64,000 bases of DNA. Origin: Mycetohabitans endofungorum (lineage in GTDB: Bacteria; Pseudomonadota; Gammaproteobacteria; Burkholderiales; Burkholderiaceae). Positions 55,481 through 64,000 of this stretch are shown piece by piece; position 1 is the stretch's first letter; the number at the start of each line of letters is the position of its first letter. Location of the stretch: NCBI RefSeq assembly GCF_037477895.1, contig NZ_CP132744.1, positions 310,001 to 374,000 of the forward strand, given 5' to 3'. The translations under genes were made by a program, and so were the position numbers. The notes under the pieces were generated by a model. It had not been told where the DNA came from and did not search any database. It worked only from the letters and a program-made list of their open reading frames with translations.

Positions 55481-56485
55481 ATGAAAGTTGCCGTACTCGG
55501 CGCCGGTGCGTGGGGCACTGCGCTGGCTAGTCACCTCGCGCAGCGCCATGACACGCTGTTGTGGGCCCGCGATCCGGCTCTCCTAGCCGACCTTGCTGCC
55601 GCGCGCGAGAATCGCCGCTATCTGCCAGGCATTGCGTTGGACCCCGCGCTGCGCTACGAGTCCGACCTGGGGAGCGCGCTGCAACATGCGCTTGCGGACG
55701 ATGCGCTGTGCGTGCTTGGCACACCGGTCGCGGGGCTGGCCGACGCCTGCACCGCGATGCGCAATGCGGGCCACGTGCCGTCACACCTTGTTTGGTTGTG
55801 TAAGGGCTTCGATGTGGGCACGATGCATTTGCCGCATCAGCTCGTTGCCGATGTGCTAGGCGCGCACCCGAGTTGCGGCGCGCTGTCTGGCCCGAGCTTC
55901 GCGCGGGAAGTGGCCCAGGGCCTGCCTGTCGCGTTGACCGTCGCCAGCGCGAGCGCCGAATGCCGGCGGCGCACCGTCGATGCATTCCATCATGGCTCGA
56001 TGCGCGTCTATACTGGAGACGATGTCGTCGGCGTCGAAGTGGGCGGTGCGGTCAAGAACGTGCTGGCAGTCGCCACCGGCATTGCCGACGGGCTCGGGCT
56101 CGGCCTGAACGCACGTGCTGCGCTGATCACGCGCGGGCTGGCGGAAATGACGCGATTCGGCGTCGCGCTCGGTGGACGGTACGATACCTTTACCGGTCTG
56201 ACCGGGTTGGGTGATCTGATCCTGACCGCGACCGGCGATCTGTCGCGCAACCGCACCGTGGGTTTCCAACTGGCGGCTGGACGCGCGCTGGATGAGATCT
56301 TGGCCGCGTTGGGGCATGTCGCCGAAGGGGTGCGATGCGCGCGCGCGGTATTGGCCATTGCGCGTCAGCATGGAATCGAGATGCCGATTACCGAAGCCGT
56401 CTGCGGCGTGCTGTTTGACGGCGTGGCGCCCCGCGCCGCAGTCGGTGCGCTGTTGCGGCGGGATGTGAAGGCCGAGACGAACTGA
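55481..56485 (+). CDS. gpsA: Glycerol-3-phosphate dehydrogenase [NAD(P)+]
   Basis: 334 residues. NAD-binding [13 protein letters not shown] (7-19), substrate region [13 protein letters not shown], and the catalytic Lys in [18 protein letters not shown]. It makes sn-glycerol 3-phosphate for phospholipids. Confidence 0.97.
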   Translation: MKVAVLGAGAWGTALASHLAQRHDTLLWARDPALLADLAAARENRRYLPGIALDPALRYESDLGSALQHALADDALCVLGTPVAGLADACTAMRNAGHVPSHLVWLCKGFDVGTMHLPHQLVADVLGAHPSCGALSGPSFAREVAQGLPVALTVASASAECRRRTVDAFHHGSMRVYTGDDVVGVEVGGAVKNVLAVATGIADGLGLGLNARAALITRGLAEMTRFGVALGGRYDTFTGLTGLGDLILTATGDLSRNRTVGFQLAAGRALDEILAALGHVAEGVRCARAVLAIARQHGIEMPITEAVCGVLFDGVAPRAAVGALLRRDVKAETN

Positions 56486-56542
56486 ACGGGGGCGGTCGAG
56501 TCGAGGTGTTCGTTTGCCGGGCACGGCATGTAGGAGGTCATC

Positions 56543-57076
56543 ATGCAGTCAGCCCAACTGTTGATCGGCGGTTGTGTGCTTCGAGCGCGGCAAGCCGATA
56601 TCACGACCCTAAAGGTTGACGCGATCGTCAACGCGGCTAATACGTCACTGCACGGTGGGGGCGGGGTCGATGGCGCGATTCACCGCGCGGCCGGTCCTGA
56701 GTTGCTTGAGGCGTGCCGGGCACTCGGCGGCTGCCGCACCGGCGATGCCAGGATCACTGGCGCGTACCGGTTGCCGGCGCGGTATGTGATCCACGCGGTT
56801 GGCCCCGTCTGGCACGACGGCGAGCACGGTGAACCCGACTTGCTGGCCGGTTGCTACCGCCGCGTGCTGGAATTGGCGCACGAGTCCCAGTGCCGCAGCA
56901 TCGCGTTTCCGGCAATCAGTTGCGGAGTTTTCCATTTTCCGGCGCCGCAGGCCGTAAAGATCGCCGTATCGACCGTGATTGACACGTTGCGCGCCGTTCC
57001 GGCGCTCGAGCACGTGATCTTTGCGTGCTTCGATGCGGCCATGCTACGGCTTTACGAGGCGGAACTCGCGCGCTAA
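56543..57076 (+). CDS. Macro domain protein (O-acetyl-ADP-ribose deacetylase type)
   Basis: 177 residues with AGGAGGT upstream of the ATG. A complete MacroD-type domain: [38 protein letters not shown], and [15 protein letters not shown]. It should bind ADP-ribose and hydrolyse O-acetyl-ADP-ribose or mono-ADP-ribosyl esters. It sits between gpsA and trmL, splitting an otherwise common gene order. Confidence 0.93.
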   Translation: MQSAQLLIGGCVLRARQADITTLKVDAIVNAANTSLHGGGGVDGAIHRAAGPELLEACRALGGCRTGDARITGAYRLPARYVIHAVGPVWHDGEHGEPDLLAGCYRRVLELAHESQCRSIAFPAISCGVFHFPAPQAVKIAVSTVIDTLRAVPALEHVIFACFDAAMLRLYEAELAR

Positions 57077-57105
57077 GAGATAACTGGCGACGACTATCGC
57101 GCCGT

Positions 57106-57576
57106 TCAGGCGCCGCCCTCGAAGCCATGTTGCCGCCACGCCTCGAATACCACGATGGCCACCGTATTGGACAGGTTTAGGCTGCGGCTGCCGACGCGCA
57201 TCGGCAGGCGTACACGCTGGTCGGCGGCAAAGTGCTGCAGCACTGTGTCGCACAGGCCTCGCGTTTCGGCGCCGAATACAAACCAATCGCCGGGATGGAA
57301 CGCGCGGTTTCCGAACATCGACGAGCCTCGGGTCGTGAATGCGAACATCCGGGCTGGGTCGGGCTGCTCTGTGGCGAGCAGTGTGTTCCAGTCTCGGTGT
57401 ACGCGCATCTGCGCGTATTCGTGATAATCGAGACCGGCGCGGCGCATCTTCGCGTCGTCCAGTGGAAAGCCCAGCGGCTCGACCAGGTGCAGCGTGGCGC
57501 CAGTATTCGCGCAGAGGCGAATGATGTTGCCGGTGTTCGGCGGAATCTCGGGTTCGACTAGAACGACGTTGAACAT
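57106..57576 (-). CDS. trmL: tRNA (cytidine(34)-2'-O)-methyltransferase
   Basis: 156 residues from the ATG at 57576. SPOUT fold with MFNVVLVEPEIPPNTGNIIR at the start, FGAETRGL and RSLNLSNTVAIVVFEAWRQ at the trefoil knot. It methylates the wobble base of some leucine tRNAs. Convergent with the macro-domain gene. Confidence 0.96.
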   Translation of the reverse strand: MFNVVLVEPEIPPNTGNIIRLCANTGATLHLVEPLGFPLDDAKMRRAGLDYHEYAQMRVHRDWNTLLATEQPDPARMFAFTTRGSSMFGNRAFHPGDWFVFGAETRGLCDTVLQHFAADQRVRLPMRVGSRSLNLSNTVAIVVFEAWRQHGFEGGA

Positions 57577-57652
57577 GGAATGAGTCAATGAGGTGGCTGG
57601 CGTGGGTGTTGCCGGACGAGTGCCGGTCGTGATCGTGGCCGCCCGGGGCGGA

Positions 57653-58561
57653 TTATGCGCGCGGCGTGCGCAGCGCGACGAAATTGGTGACGCGTCGCGC
57701 GCCAGCATCCTTGAGCATTCGCGCGAGCGTATCGAGCGTCGCCCCGGATGTCATCACGTCGTCGACAATGCCCACGTGTTGGCCGCGGACCGTCTTGCGC
57801 AGCGCGAATGCGCCAGCCAGGTTCGCGCGCCGGGCGGTTGCACCGAGCAGCGCTTGTTGCCCGGTGTCGCGCACACGCACGACGGCGCGCGGATCGGCGC
57901 GCACGCCGAGGCGCCGGGCGAGCGCACGTGCGATCTCCCAAGCCTGGTTGTAGCCGCGCGCTGAGAGCCTCGGCGCTGAAAGTGGCACGGCGATCAACAC
58001 GTCGGGCAACTCAGGCAGGTCTTGCGACGCGAGTGCCAGCCGGCGCGCGAAATCGCGCCCAAGCTCGATACGGGAGCGAAATTTCAAGTCGGCCACCAAC
58101 TGGTCGAGCGGCGGCGCATAATCGGCAAGCGTCACGGTGGCGTCGAACGCCGGTCGTGCCTGTACGCAAAACGAGCATTGCGTTGCAACATTGCGTGGCA
58201 GTGGCAGTGGCAGTGGCAGTGGCAGTGGCAGTGGCAGTGCGCAGCGCGGGCAGCGCAGCCGTGTTTCATTCCAGTAAATTTCATCGCAGGCGTTGCACAG
58301 TACATCGTGCGACAAATTGCCACAGAGCGCGCACTGCGTTGGTAATGCAGTGCGCCAAGCGCTGCGACATAAGCCGCGCAGCGTGGCTACCCAGCGGCGC
58401 TGCCCACGGCCGGTGCGCGGCGCGACGGGGGCGCGGCCTGGGTGGGCGATGCGCACCGCCGCCGCAGCGGGCCACCCGTGGCCCTGCTGTCGGCCACTGC
58501 TGTGATCGTTGACGGATATACTGTCGCGGGCTGGTGTGGGCAACGGGGTAGACTGCTTCAT
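57653..58561 (-). CDS. ComF-family phosphoribosyltransferase-like protein, with Leu-Pro repeat
   Basis: 302 residues from the ATG at 58561; longer than most ComF proteins because of an N-terminal extension (about 60 residues). A zinc-ribbon (CALCGNL, CNAC, CPRC, CSFC) is interrupted by seven Leu-Pro repeats after CPRCA. The PRTase domain has the PRPP loop GIVDDVMTSGATL. ComF helps bring transforming DNA into the cytoplasm in competent bacteria; ComM is also present in the window. Confidence 0.92.
   Translation of the reverse strand: MKQSTPLPTPARDSISVNDHSSGRQQGHGWPAAAAVRIAHPGRAPVAPRTGRGQRRWVATLRGLCRSAWRTALPTQCALCGNLSHDVLCNACDEIYWNETRLRCPRCALPLPLPLPLPLPLPRNVATQCSFCVQARPAFDATVTLADYAPPLDQLVADLKFRSRIELGRDFARRLALASQDLPELPDVLIAVPLSAPRLSARGYNQAWEIARALARRLGVRADPRAVVRVRDTGQQALLGATARRANLAGAFALRKTVRGQHVGIVDDVMTSGATLDTLARMLKDAGARRVTNFVALRTPRA
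58195..58236. repeat. Hexanucleotide repeat in comF, seven copies
   Basis: Seven perfect copies of GTGGCA; the minus strand encodes (Leu-Pro)n inside the ComF zinc-ribbon. The unit keeps the frame, so copy number can vary without truncation. Confidence 0.95.
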
Positions 58562-58629
58562 CAAGAAATGGAAAGGGATACTGGCTCAGGGCGGTCGAAC
58601 GAGTATACTGCGGCCCTTCCCGCAAGCCT

Positions 58630-59688
58630 ATGCTCATGCCAACCGATCACGACCGCCCGGCGGACCAAGACACCGATGTGGGCGCGCAGCGCACCCCCGG
58701 GTTGCGCCAGCTCAGGCAGATTTTTGATCGCCGTGCCGCGCAATTTTGCGACGTGGCGTTCCTGCCGCGCGAGATCGCGCAGCGCATGCATGAACGATTG
58801 CAGTACATCAAGCTGCAGCCGGCGCGGGTGCTCGACGCGGGGTGCGGTGCGGGCGAGGACATCGATACGCTGCGCGTGCGCTTCGCGCAGGCCACCGTCT
58901 ATGGCGTGGACCTATCGCGAGCGATGCTCGGCGCCGCGCACTCGTCGAGTTGCGGCGGCGCCGACGCGGCGTGCGGGCAGCTCGCCCCAGCAGGCGGCTG
59001 GCGTCGCTTGCTGCCGGCCGCACTGCGTCATCTCGCGCCGGGCCGCGCCCAACCGCGCGACCGGGTGCAGGCCGACTTCGGCGCGCTGCCGTTTGCGCCG
59101 GAGCGCTTTGACTTGCTATGGTCAAATCTGGCGCTGCAGTGGCATGCGCGTCCGGACCTGGTGTTTCCCGAGTGGCAGCGGGTACTGAAAACCGGCGGGC
59201 TGCTGATGTTTTCCACGCTCGGTCCTGATACGCTGCGCGAGTTGCGTGGCGCATGGGCGGTCGCGGATGGCGGCGCGGCGCAGCACGTGCTCGACTTCGT
59301 CGATATGCACGACTGTGGCGACATGCTGGTTGCCAGCGGCTTCGAGATTCCGGTGATGGACATGGAGACACTCACCATCACGTACTCGTCTGCGCAATCG
59401 TTGTTGGCGGATGTGCGCCGCTGGGGGGCGATGCCGCCGCAAGGTGCGCGGCGCGGCGACGCGCGCGCCGATGTGTCGCGTGGCCTGATTTCGCGCGGCA
59501 CGTATCGTCGCCTGCTCGACGCGCTGGAAGCCCAACGGCAGCCCGACGGCACGATACCGCTCACCTTCGAGGTGGTCTACGGTCATGCGTGGAAGGCGGT
59601 GGCCCGCGTGACGCCTGAAGGCCATGGCATCGTGCGCATCGACGAGATCGGCCATCTGTCGCGCGGTGGGCGCAGGACGTCTTCCTGA
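58630..59688 (+). CDS. BioC-like SAM-dependent methyltransferase
   Basis: 352 residues. Motif I VLDAGCGAGEDID (about 67-79), a D-loop TVYGVDLSRAMLG, and FDLLWSNLALQWH match the BioC family, which methylates malonyl-ACP to start biotin synthesis. An insertion (about 104-145) after motif II is larger than usual. It is divergent from comF, as in many betaproteobacteria. BioC function is likely but not certain without the other bio genes in view. Confidence 0.82.
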   Translation: MLMPTDHDRPADQDTDVGAQRTPGLRQLRQIFDRRAAQFCDVAFLPREIAQRMHERLQYIKLQPARVLDAGCGAGEDIDTLRVRFAQATVYGVDLSRAMLGAAHSSSCGGADAACGQLAPAGGWRRLLPAALRHLAPGRAQPRDRVQADFGALPFAPERFDLLWSNLALQWHARPDLVFPEWQRVLKTGGLLMFSTLGPDTLRELRGAWAVADGGAAQHVLDFVDMHDCGDMLVASGFEIPVMDMETLTITYSSAQSLLADVRRWGAMPPQGARRGDARADVSRGLISRGTYRRLLDALEAQRQPDGTIPLTFEVVYGHAWKAVARVTPEGHGIVRIDEIGHLSRGGRRTSS

Positions 59689-59825
59689 TGCATCGGCAGG
59701 CGCGCGTGGGCGGCGAGACCGGTACTTCGTTATCCCGGAAATCGCTGCTGAAAATGACTGTCGCAAACTGCGTCAAAATGGCGCAGAGGCTTGTCGGGCA
59801 AAGGTTCGAGCCGGTTTGGCGTTGC

Positions 59826-59854
59826 TTGTGGATGGCCATGAACCCGCCTATAAT
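59826..59854 (+). promoter_or_regulatory. Sigma-70 promoter of the cox operon
   Basis: TTGTGG (59826-59831), a 17-base spacer and a perfect TATAAT (59849-59854). It precedes the decayed DUF2244 gene and coxB. Confidence 0.6.
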
Positions 59855-59892
59855 GCGTCAGTTTGTCACCCGGGGTTCCGCAATATGGAGGC

Positions 59893-60183
59893 GATGGGCA
59901 CGTAGCATACATTTGTCTGTGCCCGGACCATCTTTTGATTCGACGGGTGAGCGCCGGCAACGTCACGCAATTCGAGTTCAACCCGCGCTGTGTCCGGATC
60001 GAGCCGGGCCGCGAGTCGCGACAATATGTGACCGTGGCATCGGGTCGGGTGTTGATATCGGTTGGGCGGCATCTTGCGTTCGGCCATCGCGCCGAATTTG
60101 CGCGCGAGTTGCGCGCGTGGCTCAAGCAGAGCGCGTCGTGCGGGCACTGGGGCAGCAGGGCGGAAGGCGAGTCTGAATGGTAA
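59893..60183 (+). pseudogene. DUF2244 protein, internally deleted
   Basis: The expected start remains: GGAGG at 59887 and ATG at 59893, but it reads MGT and stops. A second frame carries the C-terminal half of a DUF2244 protein (SAGNVTQFEFNPRCVRIEPG, VASGRVLISVGRHLAFGHRA), ending at 60183. The N-terminal half with two membrane helices is lost. DUF2244 genes commonly precede coxB. Confidence 0.75.
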
Positions 60184-60200
60184 TTTTGGGTAAGGAAGCT

Positions 60201-61391
60201 ATGAAAACAATCAAGCGAGCCCTCGTGGGCATGCTTGCCGCGAGTACGTGGCTCGTCGCAGGCACGGCCCAGGCGGTCAATGACATGCCGGGCGGCCCGG
60301 CGGTCAACCAACTGAATTTCCAGCCGCCCGTCACCAAGATCGCCGAGGAGCTCTACGGCTTGCATACGATGATGTTGATCATCTGCGCGGTGATCTTTGT
60401 CGGCGTGTTTGGTGTGATGTGCTATTCGATCCTCGTGCACCGCAAATCGAAAGGCTTCAAACCCGCCCACTTTCATGAAAGCACCACCGTCGAAATTATT
60501 TGGACCGTCGTGCCGTTCCTGATCGTCGTGCTGATGGCGTTGCCTGCGACGAAGGCGGTGGTCGCGATGAAAGACACGTCCAACGCGGATTTGACGATCA
60601 AGGTCACCGGCTACCAATGGAAATGGGGTTATGACTACGTGAAGGGGCTGGGCGAGGGGATCAGCTTTCTGTCGACGCTGACGACGCCACGCTCGATGAT
60701 CAACGGCAAGGAGCCGATTTCCGATACCTATCTGCAGGAAGTCGACAATCCGCTCGTTGTGCCGGTGGGCCAGAAAATTCGGATTATCACAACGGCCGCG
60801 GACGTTGTGCACTCTTGGTACGTGCCTGCGTTCGGTGTCAAGCAGGACGCGATTCCCGGCTTCACGCGCGAAACCTGGTTCAAGGCCGAAAAGGTCGGTA
60901 CGTATCGTGGTTTCTGCACCGAGCTGTGCGGTAAAGAGCATGCGTACATGCCGGTTGTCGTTGAAGTCAAGAGCGCGGACGACTATGCGAAATGGGTCGC
61001 CGACGAGCAAAAGAAAATGAGCGCGTCCGCAAACGAGCCGAACAAAACGTATACGATGGATGAGCTGAAGGAGCAGGGTGCAAAGGTGTACGCGGCCAAC
61101 TGTGCGGTTTGCCACCAACCGACCGGCAAGGGCACCGGGCCGTTCCCGGCGCTTGACGGCAGCCCGGTCGTCAAAGGCCCGATTGCCGGACACCTGAACG
61201 TCGTGCTGAATGGAAAGGGACAAATGCCGGCGTGGGGGCCGACGCTAAGCGACGTCGACATTGCGTCGGTCATGACGTTTGTGAGCAATACGTGGGACAA
61301 CCACAACGGTGTGGTATTGCAACCACGGCAGGTCACAGACGCGCGCAACGGCAAAATGCCCGCCGTCGCGGTAGCCGGCAACGGCGCCTGA
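60201..61391 (+). CDS. coxB: Cytochrome c oxidase subunit II with fused cytochrome c domain
   Basis: 396 residues from the ATG at 60201. Signal peptide (1 to about 25), two membrane helices (about 55-77 and 98-118), and the CuA site H204, C239, C243, H247, M250 (GFCTELCGKEHAYMP). The C-terminal cytochrome c domain has C301-A-V-C304-H305 and axial M342. It accepts electrons from cytochrome c or a quinol pathway. Confidence 0.97.
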   Translation: MKTIKRALVGMLAASTWLVAGTAQAVNDMPGGPAVNQLNFQPPVTKIAEELYGLHTMMLIICAVIFVGVFGVMCYSILVHRKSKGFKPAHFHESTTVEIIWTVVPFLIVVLMALPATKAVVAMKDTSNADLTIKVTGYQWKWGYDYVKGLGEGISFLSTLTTPRSMINGKEPISDTYLQEVDNPLVVPVGQKIRIITTAADVVHSWYVPAFGVKQDAIPGFTRETWFKAEKVGTYRGFCTELCGKEHAYMPVVVEVKSADDYAKWVADEQKKMSASANEPNKTYTMDELKEQGAKVYAANCAVCHQPTGKGTGPFPALDGSPVVKGPIAGHLNVVLNGKGQMPAWGPTLSDVDIASVMTFVSNTWDNHNGVVLQPRQVTDARNGKMPAVAVAGNGA

Positions 61392-61445
61392 TGTCCCGCA
61401 TGCAACCGTTGATTCGGCCCCGGAATTCGTTTTAGGAGAAGTGTT

Positions 61446-63056
61446 ATGTCAACGATCGGACACGACGTCGCGGCAGGTCACGATCACGCACACGACCATG
61501 CGCACGAGCATCCGCATGGCTGGCGGCGCTGGTTGTTCGCGACCAATCACAAGGACATTGGCACGCTGTACCTGATTTTCTCGTTCGTGATGTTTCTGTC
61601 GGGCGGGGTGATGGCGCTGCTGATTCGCGCGGAGTTGTTTGAACCAGGCCTGCAGATCATGCGGCCCGAGTTCTTCAACCAGCTCACGACGATGCACGGG
61701 CTGATCATGGTGTTCGGCGCCATCATGCCAGCGTTTGTCGGCTTTGCGAACTGGATGGTGCCGCTGCAAATCGGCGCGGCCGACATGGCGTTTGCGCGGA
61801 TGAATAACTTCAGCTTCTGGCTGCTGCCGGTTGCCGCGGTACTGCTAGTCGGCTCGTTTTTCTCGCCGGGCGGCGCGACCGCCGCGGGATGGACGCTGTA
61901 TGCGCCGCTGTCAGTGCAAATGGGGCCGGGCATGGATCTCGGCATCTTCGCGGTGCACATCATGGGTGCGTCGTCGATCATGGGCGCGATCAACATCATT
62001 GTGACGATCCTGAACATGCGCGCGCCTGGCATGACGCTGATGAAGATGCCGATGTTTTGCTGGACCTGGCTGATCACCGCATTTCTGTTGATCGCGGTGA
62101 TGCCTGTACTGGCCGGTGCGATCACCATGTTGCTGTTTGATCGGCATTTCGGCACGGCGTTTTTCAATCCGGCCGGCGGCGGTGATCCGGTGCTGTATCA
62201 GCACATCTTCTGGTTCTTCGGTCACCCCGAAGTCTATATCATGATTTTGCCGGCGTTCGGGATCATCTCGCAGGTCGTACCGGCATTCTCGCGCAAGCCG
62301 CTGTTCGGCTATAGCTCGATGGTGTATGCCACGGCGTCGATTGCGATCCTGTCGTTCATGGTGTGGGCGCACCACATGTTCGTGACCGGTATGCCAGTCA
62401 CCGGCCAGCTATTTTTCATGTACGCGACGATGCTCATTGCGGTGCCCACTGGCGTCAAGGTATTCAACTGGGTCGCAACGATGTGGCGTGGTGCGCTCTC
62501 GTTTGAGGCGCCGATGCTGTTCGCCATCGGCTTCATCTTTGTGTTCACGATGGGCGGCTTTACCGGATTGATCCTGTCGATGGCGCCGCTCGATGTCCCG
62601 CTTCACGGCACGTATTACGTGGTCGCGCACTTCCATTATGTACTCGTTGCCGGATCGCTGTTCGCGCTGTTTGCTGGATGGTATTACTGGTCGCCGAAGT
62701 GGACCGGCTGGATGTATAACGAGACACGCGGAAAGATTCATTTCTGGACGTCGATGATCTTCTTCAACATCACGTTCTTCCCGATGCACTTCCTTGGGCT
62801 GGCCGGTATGCCGCGCCGCTACGCTGACTATCCGGCGCAGTTCACCGATTTCAACCAGATTGCGACGATCGGTGCATTCGGTTTTGGGCTTGCACAAGTG
62901 TACTTCCTGCTGGCGGTCGCATTGCCGGCGTATCGTGGTCATGGCGAACACGTGAAAGCGGAAGACCAACCATGGGATGGTGCAACGGGTCTTGAGTGGA
63001 CCGTGCCCAGCCCGGCGCCATTCCATACGTTCGAAACGCCGCCGACGGTTAAATGA
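61446..63056 (+). CDS. coxA: Cytochrome c oxidase subunit I
   Basis: 536 residues, with TAGGAGAAG upstream. Twelve membrane helices. Heme a and CuB histidines lie in TTMHGLIMVFGAIMP, FFGHPEVYIMILPAFG and YVVAHFHYVLVAGS. Tyr of the D-channel cross-link is in HPEVY. It holds the oxygen-reducing centre. A His-rich N-terminus (HDHAHDHAHEHPHG) is notable. Confidence 0.98.
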   Translation: MSTIGHDVAAGHDHAHDHAHEHPHGWRRWLFATNHKDIGTLYLIFSFVMFLSGGVMALLIRAELFEPGLQIMRPEFFNQLTTMHGLIMVFGAIMPAFVGFANWMVPLQIGAADMAFARMNNFSFWLLPVAAVLLVGSFFSPGGATAAGWTLYAPLSVQMGPGMDLGIFAVHIMGASSIMGAINIIVTILNMRAPGMTLMKMPMFCWTWLITAFLLIAVMPVLAGAITMLLFDRHFGTAFFNPAGGGDPVLYQHIFWFFGHPEVYIMILPAFGIISQVVPAFSRKPLFGYSSMVYATASIAILSFMVWAHHMFVTGMPVTGQLFFMYATMLIAVPTGVKVFNWVATMWRGALSFEAPMLFAIGFIFVFTMGGFTGLILSMAPLDVPLHGTYYVVAHFHYVLVAGSLFALFAGWYYWSPKWTGWMYNETRGKIHFWTSMIFFNITFFPMHFLGLAGMPRRYADYPAQFTDFNQIATIGAFGFGLAQVYFLLAVALPAYRGHGEHVKAEDQPWDGATGLEWTVPSPAPFHTFETPPTVK

Positions 63057-63128
63057 GCATTGGACGGTAATCGAAACGAACATGCTGTTACTGTGATGGG
63101 GGGCCCTGGCGGGCGCCGGGGCCGCAAA

Positions 63129-63263
63129 ATGGTGCGAACGGATTCACAAAAAAGACGAACGCCAGCTGAGCAACGTGCGGCCAACCGCCGATTGCTGGCT
63201 ATTTTGATCGCGATTGTTGCCGTCTTCTTTATGAGTGTCGTGCTCAAGCATCGGGTCGCATGA
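63129..63263 (+). CDS. Small cytochrome oxidase assembly-associated membrane protein
   Basis: 44 residues from the ATG at 63129 (in-frame starts further upstream also exist). A basic N-terminus (SQKRRTPAEQRAANRRLL) is followed by one membrane helix, as in the small protein that usually sits between coxA and ctaG in Burkholderia. ctaG itself is missing; DUF2970 follows directly. Confidence 0.75.
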   Translation: MVRTDSQKRRTPAEQRAANRRLLAILIAIVAVFFMSVVLKHRVA

Positions 63264-63280
63264 AAAGCGGGAGGACGGTC

Positions 63281-63508
63281 ATGTCGGATCGGCCGCGGGA
63301 CTTGAAGGCGGGCGCCGTCGCGCGTTTCACCCAATCGATACGCGCGGTGCTATGGTCGTTTTTTGGCGTACGCAAGGGCAAAGATCATGAACGCGATCTG
63401 GCAAGCCTGAACCCGTTGCACGTGATCGTTGCGGGCGTTGTCTGCGCTGCGATGTTCATCGGGATCCTGCTAGTGGTCGTTCACTGGGTGACGCAGCCGA
63501 CTTCTTAA
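63281..63508 (+). CDS. DUF2970 domain-containing protein
   Basis: 75 residues from the ATG at 63281, chosen for GGGAGGACGGTC upstream; an ATG at 63260 overlapping the previous gene is possible. SIRAVLWSFFGVRKGKDHER and one C-terminal membrane helix identify DUF2970, a family of cox operons. Function unknown, probably assembly. Confidence 0.88.
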   Translation: MSDRPRDLKAGAVARFTQSIRAVLWSFFGVRKGKDHERDLASLNPLHVIVAGVVCAAMFIGILLVVVHWVTQPTS

Positions 63509-63585
63509 TCGCGAAAGCCGGCGTCGGTGGTGGACAAGACAGGACCTGCATCAAGAAAGAACTGGACTGAAGTGGAGAATCAACA

Positions 63586-64000
63586 ATGAGCGGACAAAAC
63601 GAGAGCCCGTATTACTTCATACCCAATCCGTCGCAGCATCCGATCGCCGCGGCAGCGGGCTTGCTGGTCATGCTTGGCTCGCTCGCCGGCTGGATTAACG
63701 GCGTGTCGCTCGCGCCACTCACGTTTGCACTCGGTCTCGCGTGGTTGTTATTTGTGCTGTGGCACTGGTTCGGCGATTCGATCGGTGAGTCCGAGATCGG
63801 GATGTACGGCAAGCGCGTCGATACGTCGTATCGGTGGAGCATGAGCTGGTTTATCTTCTCCGAAGTGATGTTCTTTGGCGCGTTCTTTGGCGCGTTGTTT
63901 TATGCGCGGCAGTTCGCGTTGCACGACCTGGGTAATCTCGATGCGAAGTTGATATGGCCTGACTTTGCCGCAGTGTGGCCGAACAACGGCCCGTCCAATC
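63586..64000 (+). CDS. coxC: Cytochrome c oxidase subunit III (3' end outside window)
   Basis: About 138 residues visible from the ATG at 63586 (GTGGAG upstream). MSGQNESPYYFIPNPSQHPI is the usual start; membrane helices and WSMSWFIFSEVMFFGAFFGA with the conserved Glu match subunit III. The gene continues past the right edge. Confidence 0.96.
   Translation, partial: MSGQNESPYYFIPNPSQHPIAAAAGLLVMLGSLAGWINGVSLAPLTFALGLAWLLFVLWHWFGDSIGESEIGMYGKRVDTSYRWSMSWFIFSEVMFFGAFFGALFYARQFALHDLGNLDAKLIWPDFAAVWPNNGPSN

Noticed and set aside
59730..61223. 497-codon minus-strand frame over DUF2244 and coxB
   Set aside because: Antisense to a clearly recognised CuA/heme c protein; composition is Arg/His-rich as expected for a shadow.

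Overview
The window looks like a chromosomal segment of a high-GC betaproteobacterium of the Burkholderia group. The evidence is the gene orders gpmA-rhodanese-grxC-secB-gpsA-trmL-comF, birA-coaX, glnK-amtB-gshA-gshB-EIIA-HPr-ptsI and coxB-coxA-DUF2970-coxC, a two-gene methionine synthase, and Burkholderiales families such as DUF1840, DUF3108, DUF3567, DUF2917 and DUF2244. Several genes are decayed (SDR, IclR, DUF2244, a PIN toxin, a frameshifted dacA, no ctaG where it is expected). There are IS remnants and a pair of eukaryote-like F-box proteins. Together these suggest a genome under reduction in a eukaryote-associated lineage; Mycetohabitans, the fungal endosymbionts formerly called Burkholderia rhizoxinica, is my best guess. 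That name is inference, not proof.

Layout. 1-2305: a minus-strand envelope glycosylation cluster (polytopic GT-C-like protein, cut by the window edge; GtrA; GT2). 2379-8546: DppA-like binding protein, SDR remnant, DsbA, SPOR protein, ArgS, DUF1840. 8642-12405: split methionine synthase with an ATGA overlap. 12522-18393: an accessory island bounded by inverted IS3-family remnants and a matching CAT trinucleotide; it holds two tandem F-box-like genes, a broken Phd/PIN toxin-antitoxin pair and an IS66 remnant. 18435-29000: DUF3567, DUF3108, IclR pseudogene, enoyl-CoA hydratase, PhaM-like protein with an 11-copy 9-bp repeat, MerR regulator, ferritin-like protein, HldE-type adenylyltransferase, CoaX, BirA. 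29048-32855: Mla-type lipid transport operon. 32929-40422: ferredoxin, hydrolase, PBP5-type carboxypeptidase with a frameshift in a G run, DUF493, LysR/DUF2917, LipB-LipA, thioredoxin-like protein, lipoprotein. 40856-50629: ComM, UbiK, nitrogen-regulated glnK-amtB behind an NtrC site and a sigma-54 promoter, gshA-gshB, PTS EIIA-HPr-EI. 50642-59688: MoeB-like protein, CtpA, GpmA, rhodanese, glutaredoxin, SecB, GpsA, macro-domain protein, TrmL, ComF, BioC-like methyltransferase. 59826-64000: cytochrome c oxidase operon, running off the right edge.

How they work together. Most of the window is core housekeeping: lipoate synthesis, glutathione synthesis, redox and disulfide chemistry, PTS phosphorelay, ammonium sensing and uptake, respiration. 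The F-box island is the clearly accessory part. Its two proteins share an N-terminal low-complexity leader, an F-box-like domain and about 38-residue helical repeats carrying LP motifs, and both genes have a conserved upstream block of about 117 bp. They are candidates for secreted effectors acting on a eukaryotic ubiquitin ligase; this is inferred from sequence only and is the main candidate for an undescribed system here.
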